Positions 1 to 7,879 of a stretch of 22,942 nt of DNA are shown here, in pieces. The stretch lies in contig CAYSOW010000024.1 of assembly GCA_964432715.1 (NCBI GenBank), positions 1 to 22,942 on the forward strand. Direction: 5' to 3'. A program made the position numbers and the translations under genes. The stretch is from Phocaeicola_A sp964432715 (GTDB lineage: Bacteria; Bacteroidota; Bacteroidia; Bacteroidales; Bacteroidaceae). The stretch's first letter is position 1. Each line of letters starts with the position of its first letter. The notes beneath the pieces are model-generated. The model saw only the letters and a list, made by a program, of their open reading frames with translations. It was not told the DNA's origin and searched no databases.

Positions 1-1005
1 CTGAAGAGAAATCCTTTAATCTATCATAGTAAGTCGGAGCGACGTGCCATCTTGATCCTGATGGTGGGGCTTTTCCTGTTGATTGTGGTCTGTGTTTATC
101 TGAACTACCGGGCGACGAAGGACCAACCTTCGGGAATGGCGGACGGTGCAGAGGATGCGGAGGTGGAGGCTTTCCTCAGCACTTTGCAGGAGAAGGAACG
201 AGGGCGTTACGGTGCCTCGTATGGACATGGGGCGAATCGTTCGAAGGAGGAGGGGCTTTCTCCGGATGCGGGGCTTTCTCCGGATGCGGTGTTGGAGCCT
301 TTTGACCCGAATGAGGCGGACTCTCTGCAGCTGATTCGCTTGGGACTGCCGGAGCGGGTGGTGCGTTCCATTCTGCATTATCGTGCCAAAGGGGGCGTCT
401 TTCGGACGGTGGACTCTTTCTCGCGCATCTACACACTTCGCCCTCGGCAATATGAGGCGCTCAAGCCTTATATACGGATTGGTGCGGCGTATCAGTCGGG
501 TGCCTATGGGGGTGCTTCCGGCGTCGTTCGACGGGGTGGGGAGGAGTTCTCGGCGGAGGCGCGTGCTGCCCGGGCGGACTCTCTTCGTTCAATATATCCC
601 ATAAAATTTAAGACGGATACCTTGCTGGATATCAATAGTGTGGACACCACTTTGCTGAAGCGGGTGCCGGGCATTGGTAGTGGGTTGGCTCGCTCCATTG
701 ATTCGCGTCGACGAGCCTTGGGCGGATTCTACAGCGTGGAGCAGTTGGCGGAGGTGCCGAACAGCTCGCCCGACTGGTATCACTGGTTTGCGGTGATGAC
801 GCCACCGCGTCGTTCCATCCGGATTAATGCCTGGGGCGTGGAGCGTCTGCGTCAGCATCCTTACGTTGATTTCTATCAGGCGCGGAAGATTGTGGAGTGC
901 CGCAAGAAGTATGGCCGTATCACGGATCTCTCTCGTCTGGAGTTCTATGATGAATTTACTGCTGCGGATTTAAAAAGAATAGAACCCTATGTGGATTACA
1001 GATAA
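1..1005 (+). CDS. Helix-hairpin-helix (ComEA-like) membrane-anchored protein, 5' partial
   Basis: The frame is open from base 1, with no stop, through to TAA at 1003-1005. The start therefore lies outside the window, and the TTG at 52 is only an internal codon. The visible N-terminus reads NPLIYHSKSERRAILILM, a short basic stretch followed by one hydrophobic segment (about residues 17-37). This fits an inner-membrane anchor with the rest of the chain on the other side. After a low-complexity linker there are three helix-hairpin-helix-like modules. One begins at FDPNEADSLQLIRLGL, one at LLDINSVDTTLLKRVPGIG (the most canonical, with PGIG), and one at RINAWGVERLRQHPYV. HhH modules of this kind bind DNA non-specifically in ComEA, and Bacteroidetes genomes carry many uncharacterised membrane-anchored versions. 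A role in DNA binding or uptake is inference from the fold. The linker carries a perfect 18-nt duplication. Confidence 0.85.
   Translation: MKRNPLIYHSKSERRAILILMVGLFLLIVVCVYLNYRATKDQPSGMADGAEDAEVEAFLSTLQEKERGRYGASYGHGANRSKEEGLSPDAGLSPDAVLEPFDPNEADSLQLIRLGLPERVVRSILHYRAKGGVFRTVDSFSRIYTLRPRQYEALKPYIRIGAAYQSGAYGGASGVVRRGGEEFSAEARAARADSLRSIYPIKFKTDTLLDINSVDTTLLKRVPGIGSGLARSIDSRRRALGGFYSVEQLAEVPNSSPDWYHWFAVMTPPRRSIRINAWGVERLRQHPYVDFYQARKIVECRKKYGRITDLSRLEFYDEFTAADLKRIEPYVDYR
253..288 (+). repeat. Perfect 18-nt in-frame tandem duplication
   Basis: The unit GGGCTTTCTCCGGATGCG occurs twice back to back, at 253-270 and 271-288. It adds a second GLSPDA to the linker between the membrane anchor and the first HhH module. 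The copies are identical, so the duplication is recent or is kept uniform by slippage. Confidence 0.95.
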
Positions 1006-1021
1006 GGTGGACGGAGAACCA

Positions 1022-1157
1022 ACCAGCATCCTTGAATAATCAATTCCCATGGGAAACCATTATCCACGAAAGACCATCATCCACGGAAAACCGGTACCCG
1101 TAAGAAGCCTGCATCCATGGAATGTTCGCATTCATGAAATACCCTGCCTTGATGAAA
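1022..1157. repeat. Degenerate 17-bp tandem repeat array, about 8 units
   Basis: Cutting the sequence every 17 nt from 1022 gives aligned units starting at 1022, 1039, 1056, 1073, 1090, 1107, 1124 and more weakly 1141. The consensus is ACCATCATCCATGGAAA. The units at 1056 and 1073 match at 14 of 17 positions. Columns 2-3 (CC or TC), 9-10 (CC), 13 (G) and 15-17 (A-rich) are the most conserved. The second unit contains the 12-bp palindrome TTCCCATGGGAA (1044-1055). The array fills the space between the HhH gene stop and the next promoter, and no open frame runs through it. Function unknown. Confidence 0.75.
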
Positions 1158-1171
1158 AACTTGCAGAAACC

Positions 1172-1203
1172 TTTGATTACTCTCGGAAGAATGTGTAATT
1201 TCG
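1172..1203 (+). promoter_or_regulatory. Bacteroides-type promoter for the BASS transporter
   Basis: TTTG at 1172-1175 is followed, after exactly 20 nt, by TAATTTCG at 1196-1203, one mismatch from TAnnTTTG. Transcription would start near 1210, leaving about 19 nt of leader before the ATG at 1229. Confidence 0.65.
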
Positions 1204-1228
1204 CTCCCCGAAACAGAATCTATTGAAT

Positions 1229-2224
1229 ATGGCACACACATTTTATCATTGTCTTCTCACAGCGAGCCGCTGGCTCTCTAACTATACCTCGGCATTTATT
1301 ATCGCCGTGGCAGTCATCACCTTCTTCTTCCCGGAGCTCTTTACTTGGGTGACCGGCTACACGCAGACGCTCATCCTGGGATTTATCATGCTGACGATGG
1401 GTCTCACCCTCACTACGCAGGATATGAAAGTGCTGATTGCACGACCTTTCGATATGGTCATCGGTACCTGCGCACAGTTCGGACTGATGCCGCTCATCGC
1501 CTTCTGCCTCTGCCATCTCTTCCATTTGGACAACGCACTGGCGGTGGGCATCATCTTGGTGGGTTGCTGCCCGGGCGGTGTCTCCAGTAACCTGATGTCT
1601 TACCTTTGCAAGGGCGATGTGGCTTTCTCGGTGGGTATGACCACCGTCTCCACCCTCTTGGCTCCGGTGGTCACTCCTTTGCTGGTGTGGTGGCTGGCGG
1701 GCGCCCGTGTGGAAGTGGATACCTGGGGCATGTTCCTCAATATCTTGATTGTCACGATTATCCCCGTGGGGCTCGGCTTCTTCTGTAACGTCACTTGGGG
1801 ACACAATGAGCAGTTTGCGAAAGCGCGTGCTGTGATGCCTTCGTTCAGCGTCTTGGGCTTGGCTTGCATCGTGGGCGGGGTGGTCTCATTGGTGCACGAC
1901 AACTTGCTGCTGGGTGGCTTGGGACTCTTTGCGCTGATCTTCGGCGTGGTATTCTGTCACAACGGACTCGGCTATGTGTTGGGCTATCTGGTGGGCAAAC
2001 TCTTCCATTTCAGTCGTGCCAAGAATCGCACCATCTCTATCGAGGTGGGTATGCAGAATGCCGGACTTGCCACCAACCTCGCCACCAACTTCTTCCTGGC
2101 TACCTGTCCGTTGGCGGTAGTGCCCTGTGCCATCAGCTGTGCTTGGCACTCTATCTCGGGCACCATCATCGCCACGCTCTTTGCCTGGAAGGATCGCCTG
2201 GCTACTCGTCGGCAAGCTCAATAA
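1229..2224 (+). CDS. Bile acid:sodium symporter (BASS) family transporter
   Basis: This 331-residue polytopic inner-membrane protein has about nine to ten hydrophobic segments. The family uses a sodium gradient to move organic anions; members include ASBT/NTCP-type bile acid carriers and the pantoate transporter PanS. The family signature is visible: an acidic-free stretch with GFIMLTMGLTLT near residue 50, then GCCPGGVSSNLMSYLCKGD, the region that forms an unwound crossing helix in BASS structures, then FSVGMTTVSTLLAPVVTP. The length is typical. A TTG two codons upstream (1223) is in frame, but the ATG is preferred because a promoter ends just upstream. The substrate cannot be read from sequence; bile acids are only one possibility. 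The last 23 bases overlap the 3' end of the converging phosphoesterase gene. Confidence 0.9.
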   Translation: MAHTFYHCLLTASRWLSNYTSAFIIAVAVITFFFPELFTWVTGYTQTLILGFIMLTMGLTLTTQDMKVLIARPFDMVIGTCAQFGLMPLIAFCLCHLFHLDNALAVGIILVGCCPGGVSSNLMSYLCKGDVAFSVGMTTVSTLLAPVVTPLLVWWLAGARVEVDTWGMFLNILIVTIIPVGLGFFCNVTWGHNEQFAKARAVMPSFSVLGLACIVGGVVSLVHDNLLLGGLGLFALIFGVVFCHNGLGYVLGYLVGKLFHFSRAKNRTISIEVGMQNAGLATNLATNFFLATCPLAVVPCAISCAWHSISGTIIATLFAWKDRLATRRQAQ

Positions 2225-2696
2225 CCTCCAGGTCTTTGAATTCCCCTTGGTCGATGACAAAGCGTACCAGGGTGCGCACTTTGTGGAAGCCGTAACGACC
2301 GGCTGCCCCGGGATTGATGTGCAGCAATCCCAGGGTCTTGTCGTATTTCACCTTTAAGATGTGTGAGTGACCGCTGATGAAGAGTTTCGGCGGTCGCACA
2401 AAGATAGAGCCGCGAATGGAGGCGTCGTAGTTGCCGGGGTAGCCACCGATGTGCTTCATCAACACCTCTGCTCCCTCCACCACGAAGCGGTTCACCTGCG
2501 GATAGCGGGCGCGAATCTCCTGACCGTCTACATTGCCATAGACGGCACGCAGCGGACGGAAGGCGGCGAGCTTCTGTGCTACTTCCAGCGAACCGATGTC
2601 TCCGGCGTGCCAGATCTCATCGCAGTTCTCGAAATATTTGAGGTACCGATCGTCCCACCAAGCGTGGGTGTCGGAGAGTAATCCTATACGTTTCAT
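2202..2696 (-). CDS. YfcE/MJ0936-family metallophosphoesterase
   Basis: This 164-residue protein has the full set of calcineurin-like two-metal phosphoesterase motifs. They are SDTH (residues 8-11), GDIG (32-35), GNVD (54-57), KHIGG around His82, and GHSH (109-112). The compact size, with no extra domain, places it with YfcE and MJ0936, manganese-dependent enzymes that hydrolyse phosphodiesters in vitro and whose natural substrates are mostly unknown. There is no signal peptide, so it acts in the cytoplasm. Its ATG lies 4 nt after the stop of the thioredoxin-domain gene, so the two are almost certainly cotranscribed. Its 3' end overlaps the converging transporter gene by 23 bases, so no separate terminator fits between them. 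Confidence 0.9.
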   Translation of the reverse strand: MKRIGLLSDTHAWWDDRYLKYFENCDEIWHAGDIGSLEVAQKLAAFRPLRAVYGNVDGQEIRARYPQVNRFVVEGAEVLMKHIGGYPGNYDASIRGSIFVRPPKLFISGHSHILKVKYDKTLGLLHINPGAAGRYGFHKVRTLVRFVIDQGEFKDLEVIELADE

Positions 2697-2700
2697 TATT

Positions 2701-3855
2701 CTACTCTGCGCTCTTGCTCAAATCATTGATGATGTGCTCCATGGCGCCCTTCATGTTGCCGGAGAGTTGCATGTTGCCCATGCGGGTCTGCGGCTCGCGA
2801 CGACCACTGTTCAAATCATCTACGCGCTGGCGAAGGAGTGCAACCATGGCATCACGACTCGGCTGGTCTTTGCATTCCTTGGCCAAGGGGGTACACCAAC
2901 GGCAGAGGGTGAAATCTTCTACATCCAACGTCGGGTTGTTCCAATACTCCTGCACATACTGCATGTAGAGCGGCCAATCCTTCTTCTGCTCGGCATAGCT
3001 GATGTAGGTGGTCAGGCGGTAGTGCTCACCGTTGGTCAGTCCGCACTCTTTCATCAGGGCGAGGTAGTTGTTGAGGCTCTCCTCATCCAAGGTGACGGTG
3101 CCGTTCTCCGGTGTAATCAGTGTGCGGGGATAGGTGTTCCAAACGTTGTTCAGCTTCATCTGTACGGGCACGTCTCCAATGGCTTTCTCCAGTGCTTCGG
3201 GATGTTTGGCCGTGTAGATAAAGGCGGGACAGAAGGGGTTGCTGACGTATTTCATGAAGATGGTCGACAGGGTGGAGTCGGCTGCGAAGGTCTCTGCTTT
3301 GCCTTCCAACAGAATCTCTGCCACCTTGCTGCACTGTTTGCGCTTGTAGGCGTTGCTCAGTGTGTTGAGGTACTCGTAGAGGAATGCTTCGCTGCGCTCA
3401 CCGTTCTCAAAGCGTTGATCCATCTCCTGCGAACCTTTGTCCACACTGTGGTCTTTTACGCGTTGGATGAACTCTTCGGCCTGACTGCCGCCTACGAAGC
3501 GACCGACCTCACCGCCATTGGCGTTGAAGATGATGAAGGTGGGGAATGCACTGACCTCTAATTTCTTGTTGAGCTCCGGACCTTCGCCTTTCTCCATATC
3601 AATCTTGATGCAGACGTACGACGGGTTCATAAAGTCGCCCACCTCCTGCTGCGTGAAGACCTTGGTGGCCATCATACGACAGGGGCCGCACCAACTGGTG
3701 TAGCAGTCCAGAAATATCAGTTTGTTCTCTTTTTTTGCCTTGATCACTGCCTCTTTGAAGGTGGAACCTTCCGGCATAAAGTTGATGCCTTGAGCAGACA
3801 TCGTCACAGCCATCAGTAGGAAGAAGGCAGTGCAGAGTGCTTTGCGTAATTTCAT
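2701..3855 (-). CDS. Secreted thioredoxin-domain protein with long C-terminal domain
   Basis: The protein has 384 residues. A signal peptide of about 21 residues (hydrophobic core AFFLLMAVTM, then SAQ) sends it to the periplasm. Residues 28-140 form a thioredoxin fold: the motif WCGPC is at 55-59, the cis-proline loop SAFPTF is at 102-107 (Pro105), and FVGG follows. This arrangement (FKEAVIKAKKENKLIFLD before the active site) resembles thioredoxin-like and DUF255/thioredoxin_7 proteins common in Bacteroidetes. The remaining 240 residues are mostly helical by composition, and I do not recognise them. They may bind a partner or substrate. Both active-site cysteines are intact, so a periplasmic disulfide reductase or isomerase role is plausible. 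It is first in a two-gene unit with the phosphoesterase. Confidence 0.85.
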   Translation of the reverse strand: MKLRKALCTAFFLLMAVTMSAQGINFMPEGSTFKEAVIKAKKENKLIFLDCYTSWCGPCRMMATKVFTQQEVGDFMNPSYVCIKIDMEKGEGPELNKKLEVSAFPTFIIFNANGGEVGRFVGGSQAEEFIQRVKDHSVDKGSQEMDQRFENGERSEAFLYEYLNTLSNAYKRKQCSKVAEILLEGKAETFAADSTLSTIFMKYVSNPFCPAFIYTAKHPEALEKAIGDVPVQMKLNNVWNTYPRTLITPENGTVTLDEESLNNYLALMKECGLTNGEHYRLTTYISYAEQKKDWPLYMQYVQEYWNNPTLDVEDFTLCRWCTPLAKECKDQPSRDAMVALLRQRVDDLNSGRREPQTRMGNMQLSGNMKGAMEHIINDLSKSAE

Positions 3856-3890
3856 CTTTTTTCTTAGTTAATTAGTGGTTCAATATAGTT

Positions 3891-3973
3891 TAAGAAAAGG
3901 TCGGGAAACAGGTCCTTTCTCTTTCTCCGCGGTAAAGATACGCGAAATTCTGAAAGAACTCATTTCCCGACCT
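3891..3973 (-). terminator. Large nested hairpin with T-rich tail, end of the sus operon
   Basis: AGGTCGGGAAA (3898-3908) and TTTCCCGACCT (3963-3973) are perfect 11-bp arms. Inside them GTCCTTTC (3912-3919) pairs with GAAAGAAC (3952-3959) at 7 of 8 positions, and CGCG at 3928-3931 faces CGCG at 3941-3944. Read on the minus strand, the structure is followed by CCTTTTCTT, so it can act as a terminator for the susCD operon 68 nt upstream. It is longer than a usual terminator. It could instead be part of the leader of the thioredoxin-domain gene, because TATCTTTA (minus strand, 3932-3939) in its loop resembles a -7 element. Confidence 0.55.
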
Positions 3974-4040
3974 CGTTTATTATTTCACTTTTTCTTTTTT
4001 TAGCGATTACATGCTGGATGCATAGCAAGGGATGTTGTGA

Positions 4041-5636
4041 TTACATCTCCATGATAATCTTCCAACCCATGTCTTTCACCTTGCCCGGTACGGTGTACTC
4101 ATAGCTCTCGCCACTGGCATCAATCGTACCGCTGGCAGAGTTGATGGTGTACTCGTAGAGCTTACCCTCCTGGGTCTTCTCGTTCCAGGTAGCGATGTGG
4201 AGCACCTTACCCGAGTTGGGCACCATGCCGTAGAGCAGCAGGGTGGAGAAGTAATACTTCTGCGTGGCGATGGCGGTTACAGTCTCGTCAGCCGATGGAG
4301 CGGTCCAGATGGCTGTAGCTGCACTGCCTGAACTGTAGGCCAGGTCGTACACTTTATTGCCGGCACCATAGTAAACATACTGTCCTACGTAGCTGGCTGC
4401 AAAGGCGGTGGCATTCTGAATCTCGGGAGAGTCGCTTACGTCATAGAAGCCTACACCGACATTGGCCAATGCTGCGGTGGCTGTGTAGAAGTTGGCTACA
4501 CCCAGGTAGCGACTGTTGCCTTTGCTGAAGAGCAGGTAGTCGCGGAAGCTGGCACCCCAGTCGCCGTAGAGCAACTTCATGCCGTCGGTATTGTTTACAT
4601 CAAACTTCGCTGCCTCCGATTGGTTGCCGAATTGTTTGAAGGTGGTACCACTGGTCGGAATGAAGAGGAATCTACCGTTGGTCTGATCGTAAACCACTGC
4701 CTCCATATTACGCGGCATGTTGGAGCACCAAGGTGCCAACTCACCCACATTCAGTCCACCGTCCTGCTTGGGTACACCGAAGTAACCCACACCGGTGGCG
4801 CTGTTGCCCAACAAAGTGTAGAGTGTGTTGTCCACAATCAGCGTCTCAGACATACCGGTGGTCTTGTTGCATCCGAAGTAGGAGATGTTTCCTTTGGCGG
4901 GCGCGTTATAGAAGAAGTCCGACCATTCCTGAATCTTTACAAAGTCGCCATTGTTCACGCTGACCAGATTCTCTGTGGTGGCGATGCGTGGTGTACCACC
5001 GGAAGTCAAGGGGATGGTCTCGTGAATCAGACGAACCGGTGTACCCTCCAAAGGCGCTCCGTTGGAAGCACTGTAGAGGTTCCAGAACTCACGGTTCTTG
5101 GTGATGTATTTCTTCACCAACGGGTTGACCACCAAGCCTACATCCGATTTGCCCGGCTGGTCGGCACGCTCATAAAGCATCATCCAACCTGCGGTGATAG
5201 ATTCCTCTACAGAGAGGGTGGTGCGGAAGTAGCTTTCGATGCCGTCCTCGCGGTTGGTCACCGTCAGCTGCACGTAGTAAGAACCTGCCACACGTGAAAT
5301 CTCTGCATCCAATGCGCGGGTGGTGGCCAAGGTGTCTATGGTGTAGTCCACACCGGTACCACTGGCAATGCTGTACATGGTCCACAGATAGTCGAGCGGT
5401 GCGTCACTGTCGCTGCTCACTTTCTTACCGTTATAGTAGACGTCCGGTGCGATGCTCAGCGTGTCGTAACGATCCAGCACGTACGCCTCCTGGATGTCGG
5501 TGCCCTCGGTAGAGATGGTCACCTCATCCAACTCCTTATAATCATAGTTGCCCTCATCGTCATAGCAGCTTGCCAGCGTACCGGCTGTGCAGGCTGCAAA
5601 GAGACCGGCATAAAAGATATGTTTCGTTTTCATCAT
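4041..5636 (-). CDS. PKD-like family surface lipoprotein of the susCD operon
   Basis: The protein has 531 residues. The signal peptide ends in a lipobox, GTLASC with Cys24, so it is a lipoprotein. The following acidic residues (YDDEGN) match Bacteroidetes lipoproteins exported to the cell surface. Residues about 35-150 contain beta-rich sequence with DYLWTMYS and GSYYVQLTVTNRED, the pattern of a PKD-like fold. The rest resembles a beta-propeller (repeated GYFGV and YLGVANFYTA type strands). Architecture and position match the PKD-like family lipoproteins that accompany DUF4843 proteins in sus operons, where they are presumed to bind glycan beside SusD. It is the last gene of the operon, 9 nt after the DUF4843 gene. 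Two ATG codons stand in tandem at the start (MMKTK), and either could be used. Confidence 0.8.
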   Translation of the reverse strand: MMKTKHIFYAGLFAACTAGTLASCYDDEGNYDYKELDEVTISTEGTDIQEAYVLDRYDTLSIAPDVYYNGKKVSSDSDAPLDYLWTMYSIASGTGVDYTIDTLATTRALDAEISRVAGSYYVQLTVTNREDGIESYFRTTLSVEESITAGWMMLYERADQPGKSDVGLVVNPLVKKYITKNREFWNLYSASNGAPLEGTPVRLIHETIPLTSGGTPRIATTENLVSVNNGDFVKIQEWSDFFYNAPAKGNISYFGCNKTTGMSETLIVDNTLYTLLGNSATGVGYFGVPKQDGGLNVGELAPWCSNMPRNMEAVVYDQTNGRFLFIPTSGTTFKQFGNQSEAAKFDVNNTDGMKLLYGDWGASFRDYLLFSKGNSRYLGVANFYTATAALANVGVGFYDVSDSPEIQNATAFAASYVGQYVYYGAGNKVYDLAYSSGSAATAIWTAPSADETVTAIATQKYYFSTLLLYGMVPNSGKVLHIATWNEKTQEGKLYEYTINSASGTIDASGESYEYTVPGKVKDMGWKIIMEM

Positions 5637-5645
5637 TACTCAAGT

Positions 5646-6410
5646 TTAGAAGGTTACTAAGTCGCCGTTTTCATCCGTGAGCGGAGTGTCGTGCGTGTTG
5701 TTATACTCGTCCAAGGCAATCTGCATCACCTGTTTCAGGTAGGCTGCATAGGCCATGGAGATGATGTTCTCTGTGGCATCATACGGCGTAGAGGTGGTCA
5801 GATTGATGCGGAAGTCAATCAATCCCGTCTCCTCAATGATGAAGCGATACTTCGTCTTGCTGTAAGAGCCGAAATAGTAGCTGTAGGCGCGATAAGGATA
5901 GCTGGCGCTGTCCCAATCGTCCGGCTTGCTCAGGTAGTTACGCAGAATGACGTGCAGCGTGTTCAGTCCGTCGGCACCGGTGCTGAACTCGTCGTTTGCT
6001 TTCACGCGGAAGTAGAGCTCGCCCTCCTCAGCAAAGGAGCTTTCGCTCGGCAACTTGGATGAATCGAAGTAGAGCGTGAAGGTGCCGGTGGTCTCGCCTG
6101 CCGGAATCACATAGTCTTCTACGCGGTAACTGCTGCCTGCCTCAGTGATGTCGCCGTCGTATGCCTCCAGGGTGAAGGTACGGTCGTAATCGGTCGGCGT
6201 GCCGGTGATACGTGCATAGAAGGTCACCCCTTTCTCACCACTGGTGTAAGAGTAGTTATAGGTGGTCTGTTCGCTCACCACGGAAGCGGAGCCAAACCAG
6301 ATGTTCAGCGCCTTGTAGTCCGTGTCGAAGCGGTCGATGCCCTCCGAGCTGCAGCTGCCCAGGGTGAGCGCTGCCAAGAGGGTGGATAAGGTATATATTA
6401 ATTTCTTCAT
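5646..6410 (-). CDS. DUF4843 domain lipoprotein
   Basis: This 254-residue lipoprotein has signal peptide MKKLIYTLSTLLAALTLGSC with lipidated Cys20, followed by SSEG. Sequence such as ALNIWFG near the start, then FYARITGTPTDYDRTFTLEA and YVIPAGETTGTFTLYFD, fits DUF4843, a beta-sandwich family encoded almost only in susCD operons. Its function is unknown; a surface glycan-binding accessory role is inferred from context. It lies 19 nt after susD and 9 nt before the PKD-like gene, all one strand, so translation of the three lipoproteins is tightly linked. Confidence 0.82.
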   Translation of the reverse strand: MKKLIYTLSTLLAALTLGSCSSEGIDRFDTDYKALNIWFGSASVVSEQTTYNYSYTSGEKGVTFYARITGTPTDYDRTFTLEAYDGDITEAGSSYRVEDYVIPAGETTGTFTLYFDSSKLPSESSFAEEGELYFRVKANDEFSTGADGLNTLHVILRNYLSKPDDWDSASYPYRAYSYYFGSYSKTKYRFIIEETGLIDFRINLTTSTPYDATENIISMAYAAYLKQVMQIALDEYNNTHDTPLTDENGDLVTF

Positions 6411-6429
6411 AAATCTACAGCTTTAGGGT

Positions 6430-7866
6430 TTAACGATTATCCTCGCGCTGAGCCACTTCGGTCTCCGAGATAGGCAACGGGAAGGTGTACACTTTCTGCG
6501 TAATCGGGTCGACATCACTGTTGGGGATGGTGGCGCGATTCAAACGTTTCAAGAGGAAGAAGAACTGGCCCTCGCCCAGGAACTCACGGCGATACTCACG
6601 AATCAGCTCGTCGTAGTAGTCGTCGGGCAATGTCTCCAGCTGTGCCACGTTACGTGCGGCGCGCAGCTCGTTCAGCTCGTCCAGACCGGTGCCGCTCAGA
6701 CGGTAGTTCACTTCCGACTTGATGAGCAACAGCTCGCTGAAACGAATCAACGGCATCTTGTTCTGATAGTAGCTGTCGCTGGAGCCTGATTGTACGAACT
6801 TGGTCAGATAGCGGTTGTCGATGTAGGTACCCGTTTCTCCCGATTTAAAGAGGTAAAGGTAGCGCAGGTCGGCTGTCTGATTGTCGTAATAGTTCAGTTG
6901 GGTCTGCTCGGTGAGCGAGAAACTGTATGAGTTGTAATCCTCATTAAAGTAGGTGTCACCCAGCGTGCTCAGGTTTACGTTGTTCAATCCGAACACCTGC
7001 TCGGTAGCCAGGGAGTTGTCGTAACCCTTACGCAGATTCTCCTCGGTGGCCCACTCAAACTGATCGGAGTTGAGCACTACATTGGCAGCAGCCAGCGCTT
7101 CCTGGTACTTCTGTGCATACATATAAACACGTGCCTCGAGCGCCTTCACTGCGTAGTAGTTCAGGTGCATCTGGCGGTTCAGCAGATAACCGTTGTCGGT
7201 CAGTTCCGTGATGGTCTCGCCCGTCAGAATCGGGTCTACCTTCAACAGCTCCTCCGCTGCCAGCAAGTCGGGCAGGATGTGCTCCTCCACCACCTGTTTC
7301 ACGGTCAGCTGCGGATAGACGCGGTATGTGAATTCCGTGGGGTAGGGAATGGACGGCATGTTGGGGTTCACCTCATAACTTACGCCGAAGCAACGCACCA
7401 GGTCGAAGTGGAGGAAGGCACGCAGTGCCAGTGCCTCGCCCTTGATGATGGCGTAGTTGTTGCGCGAGAAGAGGTTTGCATCGTCGTCAATGTATTTCAG
7501 TAAGTTGTTTACGTTGGCGATGGAGTTATAGCTGGTGCTCCAGATGCCGGCGATGAGTGAAGTCGGTGTAGCGGCGTCATAGTCGTACGTCACCAAGTCC
7601 TTGTATGAAGAGGGCACATTGTCCCACTCCTGACCCAACACACCGATGGTACCGAAGAGCAACTCCTTGCTATAGGTGGAGCTGTTCACCATCGAAGAGT
7701 AGACACCGGCCAGTGCCTCCTTGTAGCCCGACTCCGTACTGAGCAGTTCCGTGTCCTCCACCTGGTCCTTCGGCTGCACCGAGAGCCAGCTGTCGCACGA
7801 ACTGAGTGGTGCTGTAAGCAGTGAGAGAAGCACCAATGAGCTGAGGTTATATCTTAATTTTTTCAT
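6430..7866 (-). CDS. SusD/RagB family outer-membrane glycan-binding lipoprotein
   Basis: The protein has 478 residues. Signal peptide MKKLRYNLSSLVLLSLLTAP leads to the lipobox LSSC (Cys24) and DSWLSVQPKDQVED, the classic opening of SusD proteins. ALALRAFLHFDLVRCFG near residue 150 is the conserved helical TPR signature. The C-terminus has FSELLLIKSEVNYRLSG, LNELRAARN and EYRREFLGEGQFFFLLKR, all strongly conserved in the family. SusD sits on the cell surface as a lid over the SusC barrel and delivers oligosaccharides to it. The gene starts 13 nt after susC ends, so the pair is cotranscribed. Glycan specificity is not predictable from the family alone. Confidence 0.95.
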   Translation of the reverse strand: MKKLRYNLSSLVLLSLLTAPLSSCDSWLSVQPKDQVEDTELLSTESGYKEALAGVYSSMVNSSTYSKELLFGTIGVLGQEWDNVPSSYKDLVTYDYDAATPTSLIAGIWSTSYNSIANVNNLLKYIDDDANLFSRNNYAIIKGEALALRAFLHFDLVRCFGVSYEVNPNMPSIPYPTEFTYRVYPQLTVKQVVEEHILPDLLAAEELLKVDPILTGETITELTDNGYLLNRQMHLNYYAVKALEARVYMYAQKYQEALAAANVVLNSDQFEWATEENLRKGYDNSLATEQVFGLNNVNLSTLGDTYFNEDYNSYSFSLTEQTQLNYYDNQTADLRYLYLFKSGETGTYIDNRYLTKFVQSGSSDSYYQNKMPLIRFSELLLIKSEVNYRLSGTGLDELNELRAARNVAQLETLPDDYYDELIREYRREFLGEGQFFFLLKRLNRATIPNSDVDPITQKVYTFPLPISETEVAQREDNR

Positions 7867-7879
7867 GCTTTGTTACTTT

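Noticed and set aside
1022..1157. CRISPR array
   Set aside because: The units are 17 nt, degenerate and directly abutting. There are no unique spacers and no cas genes.
2596..3561. 321-residue plus-strand frame opposite the thioredoxin-domain gene
   Set aside because: It is a shadow frame over a gene with an intact signal peptide and WCGPC motif.
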